From NCBI GenBank assembly GCA_900318205.1, contig ONJS01000009.1, positions 62,001 to 126,000 of the forward strand: DNA of 64,000 nt. Reading direction: 5' to 3'. The notes below the pieces were generated by a model that was given only the letters and a program-made list of their open reading frames with translations, did not search any database and was not told where the DNA came from. This document shows, piece after piece, positions 24,872 through 36,161 of this stretch. The position numbers were made by a program, and so were the translations under genes. Position 1 is the first letter of the stretch. Each line of letters starts with the position of its first letter. The stretch comes from an uncultured Prevotellaceae bacterium. Its GTDB lineage: Bacteria > Bacteroidota > Bacteroidia > Bacteroidales > Muribaculaceae.

Positions 24872-24945
24872 TTGCTAATGGCAAAAAATGTGGGTTACTA
24901 CGGCAAAAAAATGAATGATTTCTTTTTTCTGCACGTGACATGCAC

Positions 24946-24953
24946 TACCTTTG
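24946..24953 (+). promoter_or_regulatory. -7 box TACCTTTG of the DUF169 gene
   Basis: TACCTTTG lies 37 nt before ATG 24991. The longer in-frame reading from 24940 would start upstream of this box and is therefore unlikely. Confidence 0.55.
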
Positions 24954-24990
24954 TAGTGATTTACAGATGAACCAAATACAAGTATGTGAT

Positions 24991-25695
24991 ATGGAATTAA
25001 AGGAATTTATTGAGAGTTATCGTGAGGCATTCGGCGATACAGCACAGTTGCCCCTATTGTTCGGGTACAGCGACACGCCGGTTGCACAGACGGCAAAGAT
25101 AGGCGGCTGCTTCTTCAAGGGACTGCAGGCAGCACGTGAAGGTACGCCTGTGAGCCTGAGTGCCGAGGTCATCGGCTGTGGTGGCGGCAAACTGTACACG
25201 GGATTCAGCGATATGCCGGAACGGGTACCTAAATTCGTCTCATTAACCGAGAAATACAAACGCACGCCCGAAATGGTGGCGGACTATGTCAAAAGGCTGG
25301 AAATGCCCCGTTCCAGCAAGCCTTACCTGAACTTTGTGAGAATTGACCAGGCAGAGTCGTTTGAGGGCTTTGAAGGCGTGATGTTTTATGCCACCCCCGA
25401 CATGCTGGCAGGCCTATGCGGTTGGGCCTTTTATGACACCAATGAGCCCGATGCCGTTTCCGCCCAGTTTGGGTCAGGCTGCAGCACGGTGGTCTCGATG
25501 ACCGTCGTTGAGAATGCCCGCGGTGGGCACCGCTGTTTCCTCGGGTTATTTGACCCGTCGGTACGTCCCTGGGTAGGCAAGGATGAACTGAGTTTCACCG
25601 TGCCCATGAGCCGTTTCACCGTGATGCTGGACACGATGCGCGAGTGCTTCCTATTCGGTTCCCACGCCTGGGAACGTGTCAAGGAACGCCTGTAA
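24991..25695 (+). CDS. DUF169 family protein
   Basis: A 234-residue soluble protein. ATG 24991 (MELKEFIESYREAFG) is preferred because of the -7 box upstream; ATG 24967 is possible. The sequence LPLLFGYSDTPVA, then GCFFKGLQAAREGTPVSLSAEVIGCGGGKLYTGF written in two parts by family convention, is typical of DUF169, which has conserved cysteines (here in GGCFF, IGCGG, AGLCG and GSGCST) and is found widely in anaerobes. Function is not known; a metal or haem role has been suggested for relatives, but I cannot support it here. It appears to be monocistronic. Confidence 0.8.
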   Translation: MELKEFIESYREAFGDTAQLPLLFGYSDTPVAQTAKIGGCFFKGLQAAREGTPVSLSAEVIGCGGGKLYTGFSDMPERVPKFVSLTEKYKRTPEMVADYVKRLEMPRSSKPYLNFVRIDQAESFEGFEGVMFYATPDMLAGLCGWAFYDTNEPDAVSAQFGSGCSTVVSMTVVENARGGHRCFLGLFDPSVRPWVGKDELSFTVPMSRFTVMLDTMRECFLFGSHAWERVKERL

Positions 25696-25714
25696 GCCAT
25701 GTTATAGAATGTAA

Positions 25715-25748
25715 ATTGCCCTATAATCATTTTGAATTATGGGGCAAT
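25715..25748 (+). terminator. Hairpin after DUF169 gene that overlaps the next promoter
   Basis: ATTGCCCTATAAT (25715-25727) pairs with ATTATGGGGCAAT (25736-25748) with one mismatch. The 8-nt loop holds the TTTG of the next promoter, so the terminator and the -33 element share sequence. Confidence 0.6.
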
Positions 25749-25761
25749 TTGTGTATTTTTG
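25731..25761 (+). promoter_or_regulatory. Promoter of esterase gene (TTTG-N19-TATTTTTG)
   Basis: TTTG at 25731-25734 and TATTTTTG at 25754-25761 are 19 nt apart; the ATG is at 25787. Confidence 0.8.
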
Positions 25762-25786
25762 CCCAAACTTTCAACCACTATTTAAT

Positions 25787-26929
25787 ATGAAACGTCAATT
25801 CATTATTCTTTTTGCACTCATGGCGATGGCCTTGACAACCAATGCTCAAGGGTTCTTTACCCCGACAGTCAACAGTCCCGAAATCGCCAAGGACGGCTCT
25901 GTTACTTTTAAGGTGAAGGCCGCTGGAGCAGACACGGTACGCCTGATCATCGACACACGCGTTGACACGCTGATGAAGCATACGGGCAACGAGACGTGGA
26001 GTATCACCTTGCGTAACCTGGAACCAGACTTATACATGTACCACTACATCATCGACGGCATGAAGGTGCTGGACAATGAGAACGCCAACGTGCTGCGCGA
26101 TGTCAAGAACGTGATGAATACCTTTGTGCTTGACCCTATGGGCGACAGCCCCGTGGCAGTTCACGACGTGCCTCATGGTGAGGTGCGGGCAGTGTGGTAT
26201 GACTCACCCACCCTGGGGATGAAGCGCCGCATGATGATTTACCTGCCCCCTGGCTATGAGGAGAGTCGCCAGAAGTATCCTGTACTCTATCTGCTCCACG
26301 GCACGGGCGGTGACGAGACCGTGTGGCTGGAACAGGGCCACGCCGCTCAAGTGTTTGACAACCTTATCGCCAACGGACAAGCCGAGCCCATGATTGTGGT
26401 GATGCCCAACGGACACACCGACACACCCGCGGCTCCTGGTATGGGTTCCGACAACAACGAGCAACCCACCTTTGCCCATAAGCAATGGATGGAAGGCACG
26501 TTTGAAACAAGTTTCAACGATATCATAAATTGGGTGGACAGCCACTACCGCACCCGTCCCGTCAAGCGTTACCGCGCGATTGCAGGTCTGTCAATGGGCG
26601 GCTACCACTCGCTCTACATCAGCGCCAACCAGCCCGAGGACTTTGCCTACGTCGGCCTATTCTCTGCCGCCATCGGTCGCATGGATAAGGGCAAAAGCAA
26701 GATCTATGATGACCTGGAGTCCAAACTCATCACCCAATTCAAGCAGCACCCGCGCCTGTACTGGATGGGCATTGGCAAGGATGACTTCCTCTATAAGGAC
26801 AATGCCGAATTCCGTCAGTTACTCGACAAGAATCGTCTGCGCTACACCTATCACGAGAGCGGTGCCGGCCACGAGTGGGCCAATTGGCGCGACTATCTGG
26901 TTATCTTCACCCAACTGTTGTTTAAATAA
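25787..26929 (+). CDS. Secreted CE1-type esterase with N-terminal E-set domain
   Basis: A 380-residue exported alpha/beta hydrolase. ATG 25787 gives a signal peptide (MKRQFIILFALMAMALTTNA). Residues 25-120 look like the CBM48/E-set domain of feruloyl esterases (SVTFKVKAAGADTVRLIID, MYHYIIDG). Residues 130-380 are the esterase: the HGTGGDE oxyanion region near 171, nucleophile S269 in GLSMGGYHS and H362 in GAGHEWANWR. This architecture fits xylan or pectin ester removal (feruloyl or acetyl esterase) in gut Bacteroidales. It has its own promoter; the neighbours do not form a polysaccharide utilisation locus, so the substrate is uncertain. Confidence 0.88.
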   Translation: MKRQFIILFALMAMALTTNAQGFFTPTVNSPEIAKDGSVTFKVKAAGADTVRLIIDTRVDTLMKHTGNETWSITLRNLEPDLYMYHYIIDGMKVLDNENANVLRDVKNVMNTFVLDPMGDSPVAVHDVPHGEVRAVWYDSPTLGMKRRMMIYLPPGYEESRQKYPVLYLLHGTGGDETVWLEQGHAAQVFDNLIANGQAEPMIVVMPNGHTDTPAAPGMGSDNNEQPTFAHKQWMEGTFETSFNDIINWVDSHYRTRPVKRYRAIAGLSMGGYHSLYISANQPEDFAYVGLFSAAIGRMDKGKSKIYDDLESKLITQFKQHPRLYWMGIGKDDFLYKDNAEFRQLLDKNRLRYTYHESGAGHEWANWRDYLVIFTQLLFK

Positions 26930-26962
26930 GTCTTCTATTTTCGGCGGTATCCACCAACACAT

Positions 26963-27011
26963 AACTGAAAACTGAAAACTGAAAACTGTCAACTAAAAAC
27001 TTAAAACTTAA
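26963..27011 (+). repeat. Heptamer array in front of the YqaA-like gene
   Basis: Seven 7-nt units (AACTGAA x3, AACTGTC, AACTAAA, AACTTAA x2) end 2 nt before ATG 27014. Same family and same strand sense as the arrays before tsaD and the dicarboxylate carrier. Confidence 0.9.
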
Positions 27012-27013
27012 AA

Positions 27014-27481
27014 ATGCTTGATACACTCATCCAATTCTTTACCCAATGGGGCTTCCTCGGATTGTTTCTGGGGTCGTTCCTTGCCGGCAGTATCGTCCCG
27101 TTCAGCAGCGAGGCGCTGATCATCGCCTGCGTTGGTCCGTTGCACATGGATCCCGTCACCAGCATGTTCGTGGCACTTGCGGGTAACGTGAGCGGCGGCA
27201 TGACGTGCTACTGGCTGGGGCACTTGGGAAAAATCGAATGGATTGAGAAGTATGCCCACGTGAGCGAAGAAAAACTCAACCGTGCACTGCACTTCATGCA
27301 CAACCGTGGCGCGTGGATGGGATTCTTTGCCTTTGTGCCCATGCTAGGTACCGCCATCAGCGTCGCGCTGGGCTATGTGCGTTCCAACGTCTGGATTGTA
27401 CTGGTAACGATGACCATCGGCAAACTGCTTCGCTATGCCGCCATCATCTGGGGCTCCCTGAAACTCATCGACCTATTCTAA
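27014..27481 (+). CDS. YqaA/DedA-family (VTT) membrane protein
   Basis: A 155-residue inner-membrane protein with four or five hydrophobic helices. The motif-rich part FLGSFLAGSIVPFSSEALIIA (written here only to 20 residues: FLGSFLAGSIVPFSSEALII) and ALAGNVSGGMTCYWLG, then the MLGTAISVALGYVR re-entrant segment, fit the short YqaA branch of the VTT/DedA superfamily. Relatives act as lipid flippases or scramblases and affect membrane potential; the substrate here is unknown. It is 84 nt after the esterase gene and 31 nt before the LUD gene, with heptamer arrays on both sides. Confidence 0.85.
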   Translation: MLDTLIQFFTQWGFLGLFLGSFLAGSIVPFSSEALIIACVGPLHMDPVTSMFVALAGNVSGGMTCYWLGHLGKIEWIEKYAHVSEEKLNRALHFMHNRGAWMGFFAFVPMLGTAISVALGYVRSNVWIVLVTMTIGKLLRYAAIIWGSLKLIDLF

Positions 27482-27483
27482 AT

Positions 27484-27504
27484 TCACTAATCTCTAATCA
27501 CTAA
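27484..27504 (+). repeat. Short heptamer array in front of the LUD gene
   Basis: Three 7-nt units (TCACTAA, TCTCTAA, TCACTAA) followed by a partial unit end just before ATG 27513. Confidence 0.8.
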
Positions 27505-27512
27505 TCACAGAT

Positions 27513-28151
27513 ATGACACCTATTGAAATCCATAACGAATTGTTTGCAGGGCGTATCATCAAACACCTGCAGCGCCGCAACTTCATCGCTCACTATTGTG
27601 CTACCACAGCCGAGGCTATCGCCCTCGTCAAGTCACTCATTCCTGAAGGCAGCAGCATCTCCTGGGGTGGCACACAGACCATCCGCGAGATGGGGCTGAC
27701 CGGCGAACTCATCAACAGTGGCAACTACAAAGTCATTGACCGTGACAAGGCTGTGACCAACGAGGAGAAGCGCCAATGCTACCTTGACGCGATGGACGTG
27801 GACTACTTCCTCACCAGCGCCAACGCCATCACCCAGGACGGCGTCATCGTCAACATCGACGGCCGCGGCAACCGCGTCGCCGCCATCACCTGGGGCCCAC
27901 ACAACGTGATTCACGTCATCGGGATGAACAAGGTTGCCCCCACCATTGAGGCCGCACTTGCCCGCGCCCGCAACGTTGCTGCCCCCATCAACACGGCTCG
28001 CCTGGGCTGCGACACGCCTTGCCGCCTCGACGGCGTGTGCCACAACTGCAACAGCCCGCAGTGCATCTGCAACTACGTCCACTTCACGCGCAACAGCTTC
28101 CCTGCCCACCGCCACACCGTTATCCTCGTCGGCGAGAACTGGGGATACTGA
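27513..28151 (+). CDS. LUD-domain protein (lactate utilisation-like)
   Basis: A 212-residue cytoplasmic protein of the LUD (formerly DUF162) family related to LutC. Visible features are SSISWGGTQTIREMGL, the segment YFLTSANAITQDGVIVNID, and ITWGPHNVIHVIGMNKV. The C-terminus holds a cysteine cluster, CDTPCRLDGVCHNCNSPQCIC, which could bind an iron-sulphur cluster; this is usual in the stand-alone Bacteroidetes form. It lies after yqaA and is not next to lutA or lutB homologues, so the lactate link is by family only. Confidence 0.87.
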   Translation: MTPIEIHNELFAGRIIKHLQRRNFIAHYCATTAEAIALVKSLIPEGSSISWGGTQTIREMGLTGELINSGNYKVIDRDKAVTNEEKRQCYLDAMDVDYFLTSANAITQDGVIVNIDGRGNRVAAITWGPHNVIHVIGMNKVAPTIEAALARARNVAAPINTARLGCDTPCRLDGVCHNCNSPQCICNYVHFTRNSFPAHRHTVILVGENWGY

Positions 28152-28222
28152 TGCCAAGGAAGAAAACAACAAGTACAATAAATACAAGTTGCTTCGCATC
28201 AACGACATTAACGGCAGTAACA

Positions 28223-28308
28223 ATGAGCTAGAAATTGATTTTTATTGGGATTATATCGGCGAGGTTTGCCTCGACGAGATTTCCTTGCAAGCCGCTGGCA
28301 ATGTTGGG
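28223..28308 (+). pseudogene. Broken 5' copy of kdsB
   Basis: These 86 nt align without gaps to the first 86 nt of intact kdsB (29445-29530) at 77 positions. In frame they begin Met-Ser-stop, then read on as the CMP-Kdo synthetase start (IGIISARFASTRFP, CKPLAMLG) and end at GGG, after which the sequence is unrelated. The third codon is TAG, so the copy is dead. It marks the left boundary of the segment carrying the DUF1016 nuclease gene. Confidence 0.9.
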
Positions 28309-28335
28309 TAAAAAATTTACTGATTACATTCAGAA

Positions 28336-29439
28336 ATGACCATGAGCAAGTCAATCACTATCATAGATAAAGATTATCTCCAGTGGATTAAAGATTTGAG
28401 CAATCGCTATCGCAGGAGCCAAATCAAAGCCGCTGTGAAGGTGAATGAGGAAGTGCTCCGTTTCTATTGGGAATTGGGCAGAGATATCGTTGAGCGTGAC
28501 GTGGAAAACAAGTATGGCAGTAAGTTCTATGCGACGTTGAGTCGTGACCTAAAAACTGAAATTCAAAACACGAGCGGTTTATCTGAGCGAAATTTACGCT
28601 ATACAAAAAAGTTTTATTTGGCTTACAACCAAGTGATTAAAAAAATGCAGCAACTTGCTGCAGATTCTAACGAACAATTTTTGCAGCAGGTTGCTGCAAA
28701 ATTGTTCACCTTACCTTGGGGCCATCATTTGTTGCTCATGGACAGATTCCCCAATCACCCAGAAAAGTTATGGTTTTATGTTTGTGAATCGGTGGATAAC
28801 GGCTGGAGCCGCAATATGCTACTTAATTTTCTGGATACTGATCTCTATGAGCGACAAGGCAAGGCTCTGACTAATTTCACAAGAACCCTACCCGAAGAAA
28901 CTAGTGACTTGGCTCAAGAACTGACCAAGGATCCTTATGATTTCGCTTTCACAGGAATAACCGGAAGGTATAATGAGCGACTGCTCAAAGACAGCCTGTT
29001 GAATAACATCACGCAGTTCCTCGTGGAACTCGGCACAGGCTTTGCCTATGTGGGCAAAGAATACAGGATACAAGTTGGAACAACTGAAAATTTCATTGAT
29101 TTGCTCTTTTATAATCTCAATCTGTCATGTTATGTGGTTATTGAGGTAAAGATAGGTAAATTTGAGTTTGCCGATGTGGGGCAATTGGGTGGCTATATTG
29201 TTGCATGCAATCACACATTACGCAAAGAGGGCCGCGATAATCCAACCATCGGCTTGCTCATCTGCAAAGAAAAAGACCGCATTCAAGCACAATATGCATT
29301 GGAGTCAAGCAGCCAGCCCATCGGGATTTCAGAATATGATTTGGAAAAATTCTATCCTGAAAAGGTTGAAGGCACCATACCTACAATCAAAGAGATAGAA
29401 GCCCGATTGAACGAGAGAGAACATAATACAAACAATTAA
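28336..29439 (+). CDS. DUF1016/YhcG-family PD-(D/E)xK nuclease
   Basis: A 367-residue protein with the DUF1016 N-terminal helical domain (about 10-170, with YRRSQIKAAVKVNEEVLRFYW in part and LPWGHHLLLMDR) and a C-terminal PD-(D/E)xK nuclease fold (about 220-350). The nuclease residues are D in NFIDLLFYN and E-x-K in VVIEVKIGKFE, followed by the helix GQLGGYI. YhcG-like proteins are widespread accessory nucleases, often near restriction or transposon genes. The gene is more AT-rich than its neighbours and lies between the dead and intact kdsB 5' ends, 5 nt before the latter, which shows it was inserted there. The second ATG (28342) is an alternative start. Confidence 0.9.
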   Translation: MTMSKSITIIDKDYLQWIKDLSNRYRRSQIKAAVKVNEEVLRFYWELGRDIVERDVENKYGSKFYATLSRDLKTEIQNTSGLSERNLRYTKKFYLAYNQVIKKMQQLAADSNEQFLQQVAAKLFTLPWGHHLLLMDRFPNHPEKLWFYVCESVDNGWSRNMLLNFLDTDLYERQGKALTNFTRTLPEETSDLAQELTKDPYDFAFTGITGRYNERLLKDSLLNNITQFLVELGTGFAYVGKEYRIQVGTTENFIDLLFYNLNLSCYVVIEVKIGKFEFADVGQLGGYIVACNHTLRKEGRDNPTIGLLICKEKDRIQAQYALESSSQPIGISEYDLEKFYPEKVEGTIPTIKEIEARLNEREHNTNN

Positions 29440-29444
29440 ATTAT

Positions 29445-30196
29445 ATGAGCGAGAATTTGACTTTTATTGGGATTATTCCGGCGAGGTTTGCCTCGACGAG
29501 GTTTCCTGGGAAGCCGCTGGCAATGCTGGGCGGCAAGATGATGATAGAACGGGTATATACCCAAGTGAGCAAGGTGCTTGACCATGTGGTAGTCGCTACC
29601 GACGATGACCGCATCATGGAGGCCGTGGCTGCCTTCGGCGGCAAAGCGGTGATGACGAGTACCGAGCATCGCAGTGGCACCGACCGCTGCCAGGAGGCCT
29701 ACCTGAAGAACGGTGGCGGCGAGGATATCATCATCAACATCCAGGGTGATGAACCGTTCATCCAGCCCGACCAGTTGCAAGCCATCATGGCATGCTTTGA
29801 CGACGAAACAACCGACATCGCTACGCTGGTGCGCCCCTTTGATGCCAGCCGTCCCTACAGCGAACTGGAGAATCCCAATTCACCCAAGGTAGTGCTTGAC
29901 AACCAGATGCGTGCCCGCTACTTCTCGCGCTCGGTTATCCCCTACATCCGCGGACGTGAGCGCGAAGAGTGGCCTAAATTGACACAATACTACACCCACG
30001 TGGGCATGTATGCCTACCGTGCTAATGTACTGGCAGAAATCACGCGCCTGCCGCAGTCACCGCTGGAACTCGCTGAGTCGTTGGAACAGTTGCGCTGGCT
30101 AGAAAACGGCTACACCATCAAGGCGGGCATCACCACCACTGCTACCATCGGCATCGACACCCCCGAGGACCTCGCCCGTGCCGAAGAGTACCTACG

Positions 30197-30206
<10 letters not shown>
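29445..30206 (+). CDS. kdsB: 3-deoxy-manno-octulosonate cytidylyltransferase
   Basis: KdsB activates Kdo with CTP to CMP-Kdo for lipopolysaccharide core synthesis in the cytoplasm. The 253-residue length is normal. The nucleotide-binding start PARFASTRFPGKPL (11-24), the VVVATDDDRI segment, TSTEHRSGTDR and INIQGDEPFI are all family signatures. The first 86 nt are duplicated at 28223-28308. Only 5 nt separate it from the DUF1016 gene, so its expression now probably depends on transcription through that gene or on a promoter inside it. Confidence 0.97.
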
Positions 30207-33331
<3,125 letters not shown>

Positions 33332-33348
33332 CGAATATAACTGATTTA

Positions 33349-33410
33349 AACAACTGAACCATCTGAATGCTCTGAGAATTAACTCAGATTTTTCAGATGG
33401 TTCAGTTGTT
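33349..33410. terminator. Long bidirectional terminator between convergent genes
   Basis: A perfect 19-bp stem (AACAACTGAACCATCTGAA with its complement) encloses a second small stem (CTGAG/CTCAG). It lies between the rightward beta-galactosidase and the leftward CDF gene. Downstream, 33421-33479 carries another AACGCGGATGC repeat core and a heptamer-like TAACTCT stretch. Confidence 0.9.
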
Positions 33411-33479
33411 GTTGCATTTAAAGGAACGCGGATGCTCCTTTAAACTCCTAACTCTAAACTGCGTGCGCAGAGAGCATCA

Positions 33480-34583
33480 TTACTCGCTGTAGTTATGGTC
33501 GATGACGATAGAGACCTTGTCGTCGGGGACAAGGGGTTGCAATTCGGCCTTCAGTTCCTCGATAAAGGCGGCATCGTCGTGGACGGTGATGTCGGGTACC
33601 ACATCGATGGATACACGGTGCTCGTCCTCGAAGTAGTAGAAGCCGTGCACCTGCTCGACATGTTCGTGGGCAGCAGCGGCCTGCATGACGGTGTGCTGCA
33701 ACTGGGCAAGCTTGTTTTCACCCGTAGCGACTGCATACACGCCAACGGTCATGATAATGCCGTGACGGTCAAACATTTCCTCGCTGATGCGACGCGTGAG
33801 GCCGTGGATCTGGTGGGCATCCATCGTGTCCATCACGTTGATGTGCAAGGAGCCGATTTGCACGTCAGGACCATAATTGTGGACAATGATGTCAAACACG
33901 CCATGCACGCCCTCAAAGTCGTTGACCTCCTTTTTGATTTGAGACAACAGTTCAGGCGAAATCTTGGCACCGAGCAACTCGTTGACGGGCGAAGCAAGCA
34001 TCTCGATACCGGCCTTGATGATGACCAGCGAGATGAGGGCGCCCAGGATGCCGTCGAGCGACACGTTCCACAGCATCATCACGCCTGCCGAGATGAGCGT
34101 CGCCAGCGTGATGATGGCATCGAACAAGGCATCGGAACCCGAGGCGATCAATGCGTCGCTCTTGAGTTTCTCTCCCTGCGACTTGACATATCGGCCAAGC
34201 ACCAGTTTCACGACAATCGCCACAATGATGACGATGAGCGTCGTGGTGGTATAGGTTGGCTCGGTGGGATTGAAAATCTTCTTGACCGACTCGATGAGCG
34301 ACGTCACGCCCGCAGTGAGTACAATCACCGCAATGATGATGGCGCTGAAGTACTCGATACGGCCAAAGCCGAAGGGGTGCTTCCTGTCGGCGGGACGCTG
34401 CGACAGCTTTGTGCCGATGATGGTAATGACACTCGAGAGCGCGTCGCTCAGGTTGTTCACTGCATCCATAACGATGGCTACTGAACTGGCCAACAAGCCA
34501 ACACCTGCCTTGAATGCAGCAAGCAACACATTGGCAATGATGCCAATCCAACTTGTCCTGATAATCTGTGAAGAACGATCCAT
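33480..34583 (-). CDS. Cation diffusion facilitator (CDF) metal exporter
   Basis: A 367-residue inner-membrane antiporter with six helices in the first 215 residues and a cytoplasmic ferredoxin-like domain after that. Metal-site motifs are visible as DAVNNLSDA (D40, N44, D47) in helix 2 and the related ASGSDALFD in helix 5. The D/N pattern rather than H/D suggests Mn2+, Fe2+ or a broad range instead of strict Zn2+, but this is inference. The C-terminal part from about 300 adds an extra acidic domain. It is a single gene, convergent with the beta-galactosidase. Confidence 0.92.
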   Translation of the reverse strand: MDRSSQIIRTSWIGIIANVLLAAFKAGVGLLASSVAIVMDAVNNLSDALSSVITIIGTKLSQRPADRKHPFGFGRIEYFSAIIIAVIVLTAGVTSLIESVKKIFNPTEPTYTTTTLIVIIVAIVVKLVLGRYVKSQGEKLKSDALIASGSDALFDAIITLATLISAGVMMLWNVSLDGILGALISLVIIKAGIEMLASPVNELLGAKISPELLSQIKKEVNDFEGVHGVFDIIVHNYGPDVQIGSLHINVMDTMDAHQIHGLTRRISEEMFDRHGIIMTVGVYAVATGENKLAQLQHTVMQAAAAHEHVEQVHGFYYFEDEHRVSIDVVPDITVHDDAAFIEELKAELQPLVPDDKVSIVIDHNYSE

Positions 34584-34687
34584 GATTTATTTAGTTGTGT
34601 ATTTTGTTATTTTTCACAATATTTAATTCATTGAATGATAGTTAATTAAATGCAGCGCACGATAATCATGACGCCAGTTGATTGGAG

Positions 34688-35146
34688 TCAACAATTACTG
34701 TCTATTGGGGGTTGCCACAGGAAGAGGCCTGCAGCAGTGGCAAGCTGTCGGACCAATTCAAGCAAGGACGGTGAAGGGTTGTAGAGGGTGAGATTGGTGT
34801 CGCCGCCGCTGGCGGTTATCAGAGCCTCGCCATCGTCAATCAGGACGCACAGGTGACCGTTCTGCAGACTCTCCATCAGCCACTTTTCCAGCATCTTGGG
34901 GCCCGGATACAGCCATTCATCACCACCATCTCGGCTCACCAGCAGGTCGTGGTAGCAGTTCAATTTCAGCAGCACATCGACAAATTGGCGGCACAGGCGC
35001 TCATGCTGAGGCTCCTGCAGATAATACTGCTCCACAGCGAAAAACTGCCCCTTGCTGGCTTGCGGCACCTGCATCGGCAGGAAGTCAATCACCCAATAAG
35101 GCGCCTCCAGCAACTGCTCTACTATTTGGTCAAAATTAGTCTCCAT
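34688..35146 (-). CDS. Conserved Bacteroidales hypothetical protein
   Basis: A 152-residue soluble protein. ATG 35146 (METNFDQIVEQLLEAPYWVIDF) is chosen because a TACCTTTG box lies upstream and the longer reading would run through it. The segment YWVIDFLPMQVPQASKGQFF is well conserved in my memory of Bacteroidales proteins without function. Two cysteines are present, in ERLCRQF and GHLCVL. It is divergent from the PASTA gene, with facing promoters in 114 nt. No function is proposed. Confidence 0.7.
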   Translation of the reverse strand: METNFDQIVEQLLEAPYWVIDFLPMQVPQASKGQFFAVEQYYLQEPQHERLCRQFVDVLLKLNCYHDLLVSRDGGDEWLYPGPKMLEKWLMESLQNGHLCVLIDDGEALITASGGDTNLTLYNPSPSLLELVRQLATAAGLFLWQPPIDSNC

Positions 35147-35155
35147 AAGCACTCG

Positions 35156-35163
35156 CAAAGGTA
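35156..35163 (-). promoter_or_regulatory. -7 box TACCTTTG of the 34688-35146 gene
   Basis: The minus strand reads TACCTTTG only 9 nt before ATG 35146, giving a very short or leaderless transcript. No -33 element is seen. Confidence 0.45.
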
Positions 35164-35201
35164 ACGTTTTTTCCAAATCTGAAAAAAAACAGAGTCGCTT
35201 A

Positions 35202-35232
35202 TTTGCATTGCCACCGAAAAACACTATCTTTG
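35202..35232 (+). promoter_or_regulatory. Promoter of PASTA gene (TTTG-N19-TATCTTTG)
   Basis: TTTG at 35202-35205 and TATCTTTG at 35225-35232 are 19 nt apart, 27 nt before the GTG start at 35260. Confidence 0.8.
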
Positions 35233-35259
35233 CAGATTGAACCATTCAAATGAATTATC

Positions 35260-36069
35260 GTGAGCAACAACAAAGAAAAAAATACGGGCGGATTTGACCG
35301 CTTTCGTGACCGCCACCCCATTCTCGTGAACTCAGTTCTGATGGCTCTGGCGCTGGTGGCATTGGGCTACATAGCCCTTCTGTTTATCGATGTATTCACT
35401 TCCCATGGCCAGCAAGTGCAGGTGCCTGACGTTCGCAATATGCCATTAGAAAAGGCTATTGAGATACTGGATGATGCCGGTCTGCGGTGGGAAATCAGTG
35501 ATTCGACAACTTTCTACGAGAACTATAAGCCTGGATCGGTCATTGACCAGGATCCCAAGGCCAAGTCCTATATCAAGAAAATCCGTATCATCTATCTAAG
35601 CGTGAATGCGATGCATGCACCCATCATTCCCTTGCCCAAACTGGTAGAATTGCCCGGCAGGCAGGGTATGGCGACTCTCAAGGCGATGGGCTTCAAGAAT
35701 GTGAAAATGGATAGCGTTCCCAGTGAGATGGGCGGCTTGATCCTTCAAGTATCCGTTGATGGTCACAATGTGGCTCCAGGAACCCCTGTCAGTGTGAACA
35801 GCCAGATCAAAATCACCGTGGGCGACGGCTCCATCGTTGACCTGAACCCTGAACAGGTGCTTGACCCCGCCTTGATGGACTCGATTGACGAGGCCAACTA
35901 CAAGGACGCCCAGGAGACCTACGAGCAGGAGATGAAGGAAGCCCAAGCCCGTGCCGAGCAGGAACGCAAGGCACAGTCTTCGGAGGAAAAGAAGGACAAA
36001 GACAAGGACAAGAAAAAAGACAAAGATAAAGATAAGAAAAAAGAGCAGGACAAGGGCAAGAAAAACTGA
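35260..36069 (+). CDS. PASTA-domain membrane protein
   Basis: A 269-residue protein with one membrane helix (about 22-45) and a periplasmic part with two or three PASTA domains (53-120, 120-190; for example VPDVRNMPLEKAIEILDDAG and ELPGRQGMATLKAMGF). PASTA domains bind peptidoglycan stem peptides or beta-lactams. The tail (about 225-269) is a run of Lys, Asp and Glu with many KDKDKKK units. The GTG start is supported by the promoter and by the lack of an in-frame ATG. In relatives this gene sits directly before rluD; here an extra gene separates them. Confidence 0.88.
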   Translation: MSNNKEKNTGGFDRFRDRHPILVNSVLMALALVALGYIALLFIDVFTSHGQQVQVPDVRNMPLEKAIEILDDAGLRWEISDSTTFYENYKPGSVIDQDPKAKSYIKKIRIIYLSVNAMHAPIIPLPKLVELPGRQGMATLKAMGFKNVKMDSVPSEMGGLILQVSVDGHNVAPGTPVSVNSQIKITVGDGSIVDLNPEQVLDPALMDSIDEANYKDAQETYEQEMKEAQARAEQERKAQSSEEKKDKDKDKKKDKDKDKKKEQDKGKKN

Positions 36070-36161
36070 CCTTGGACGCTCTTTGTGCAGATACATTATT
36101 TTCTTCACTTCAAACACATTAACAAATAAACATTTATCATTAACCCTTTAAATTTTTTATT

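Noticed and set aside
28309-29444. Insertion sequence at kdsB
   Set aside because: The only gene is a DUF1016 nuclease; no terminal inverted repeats or transposase motifs were found.
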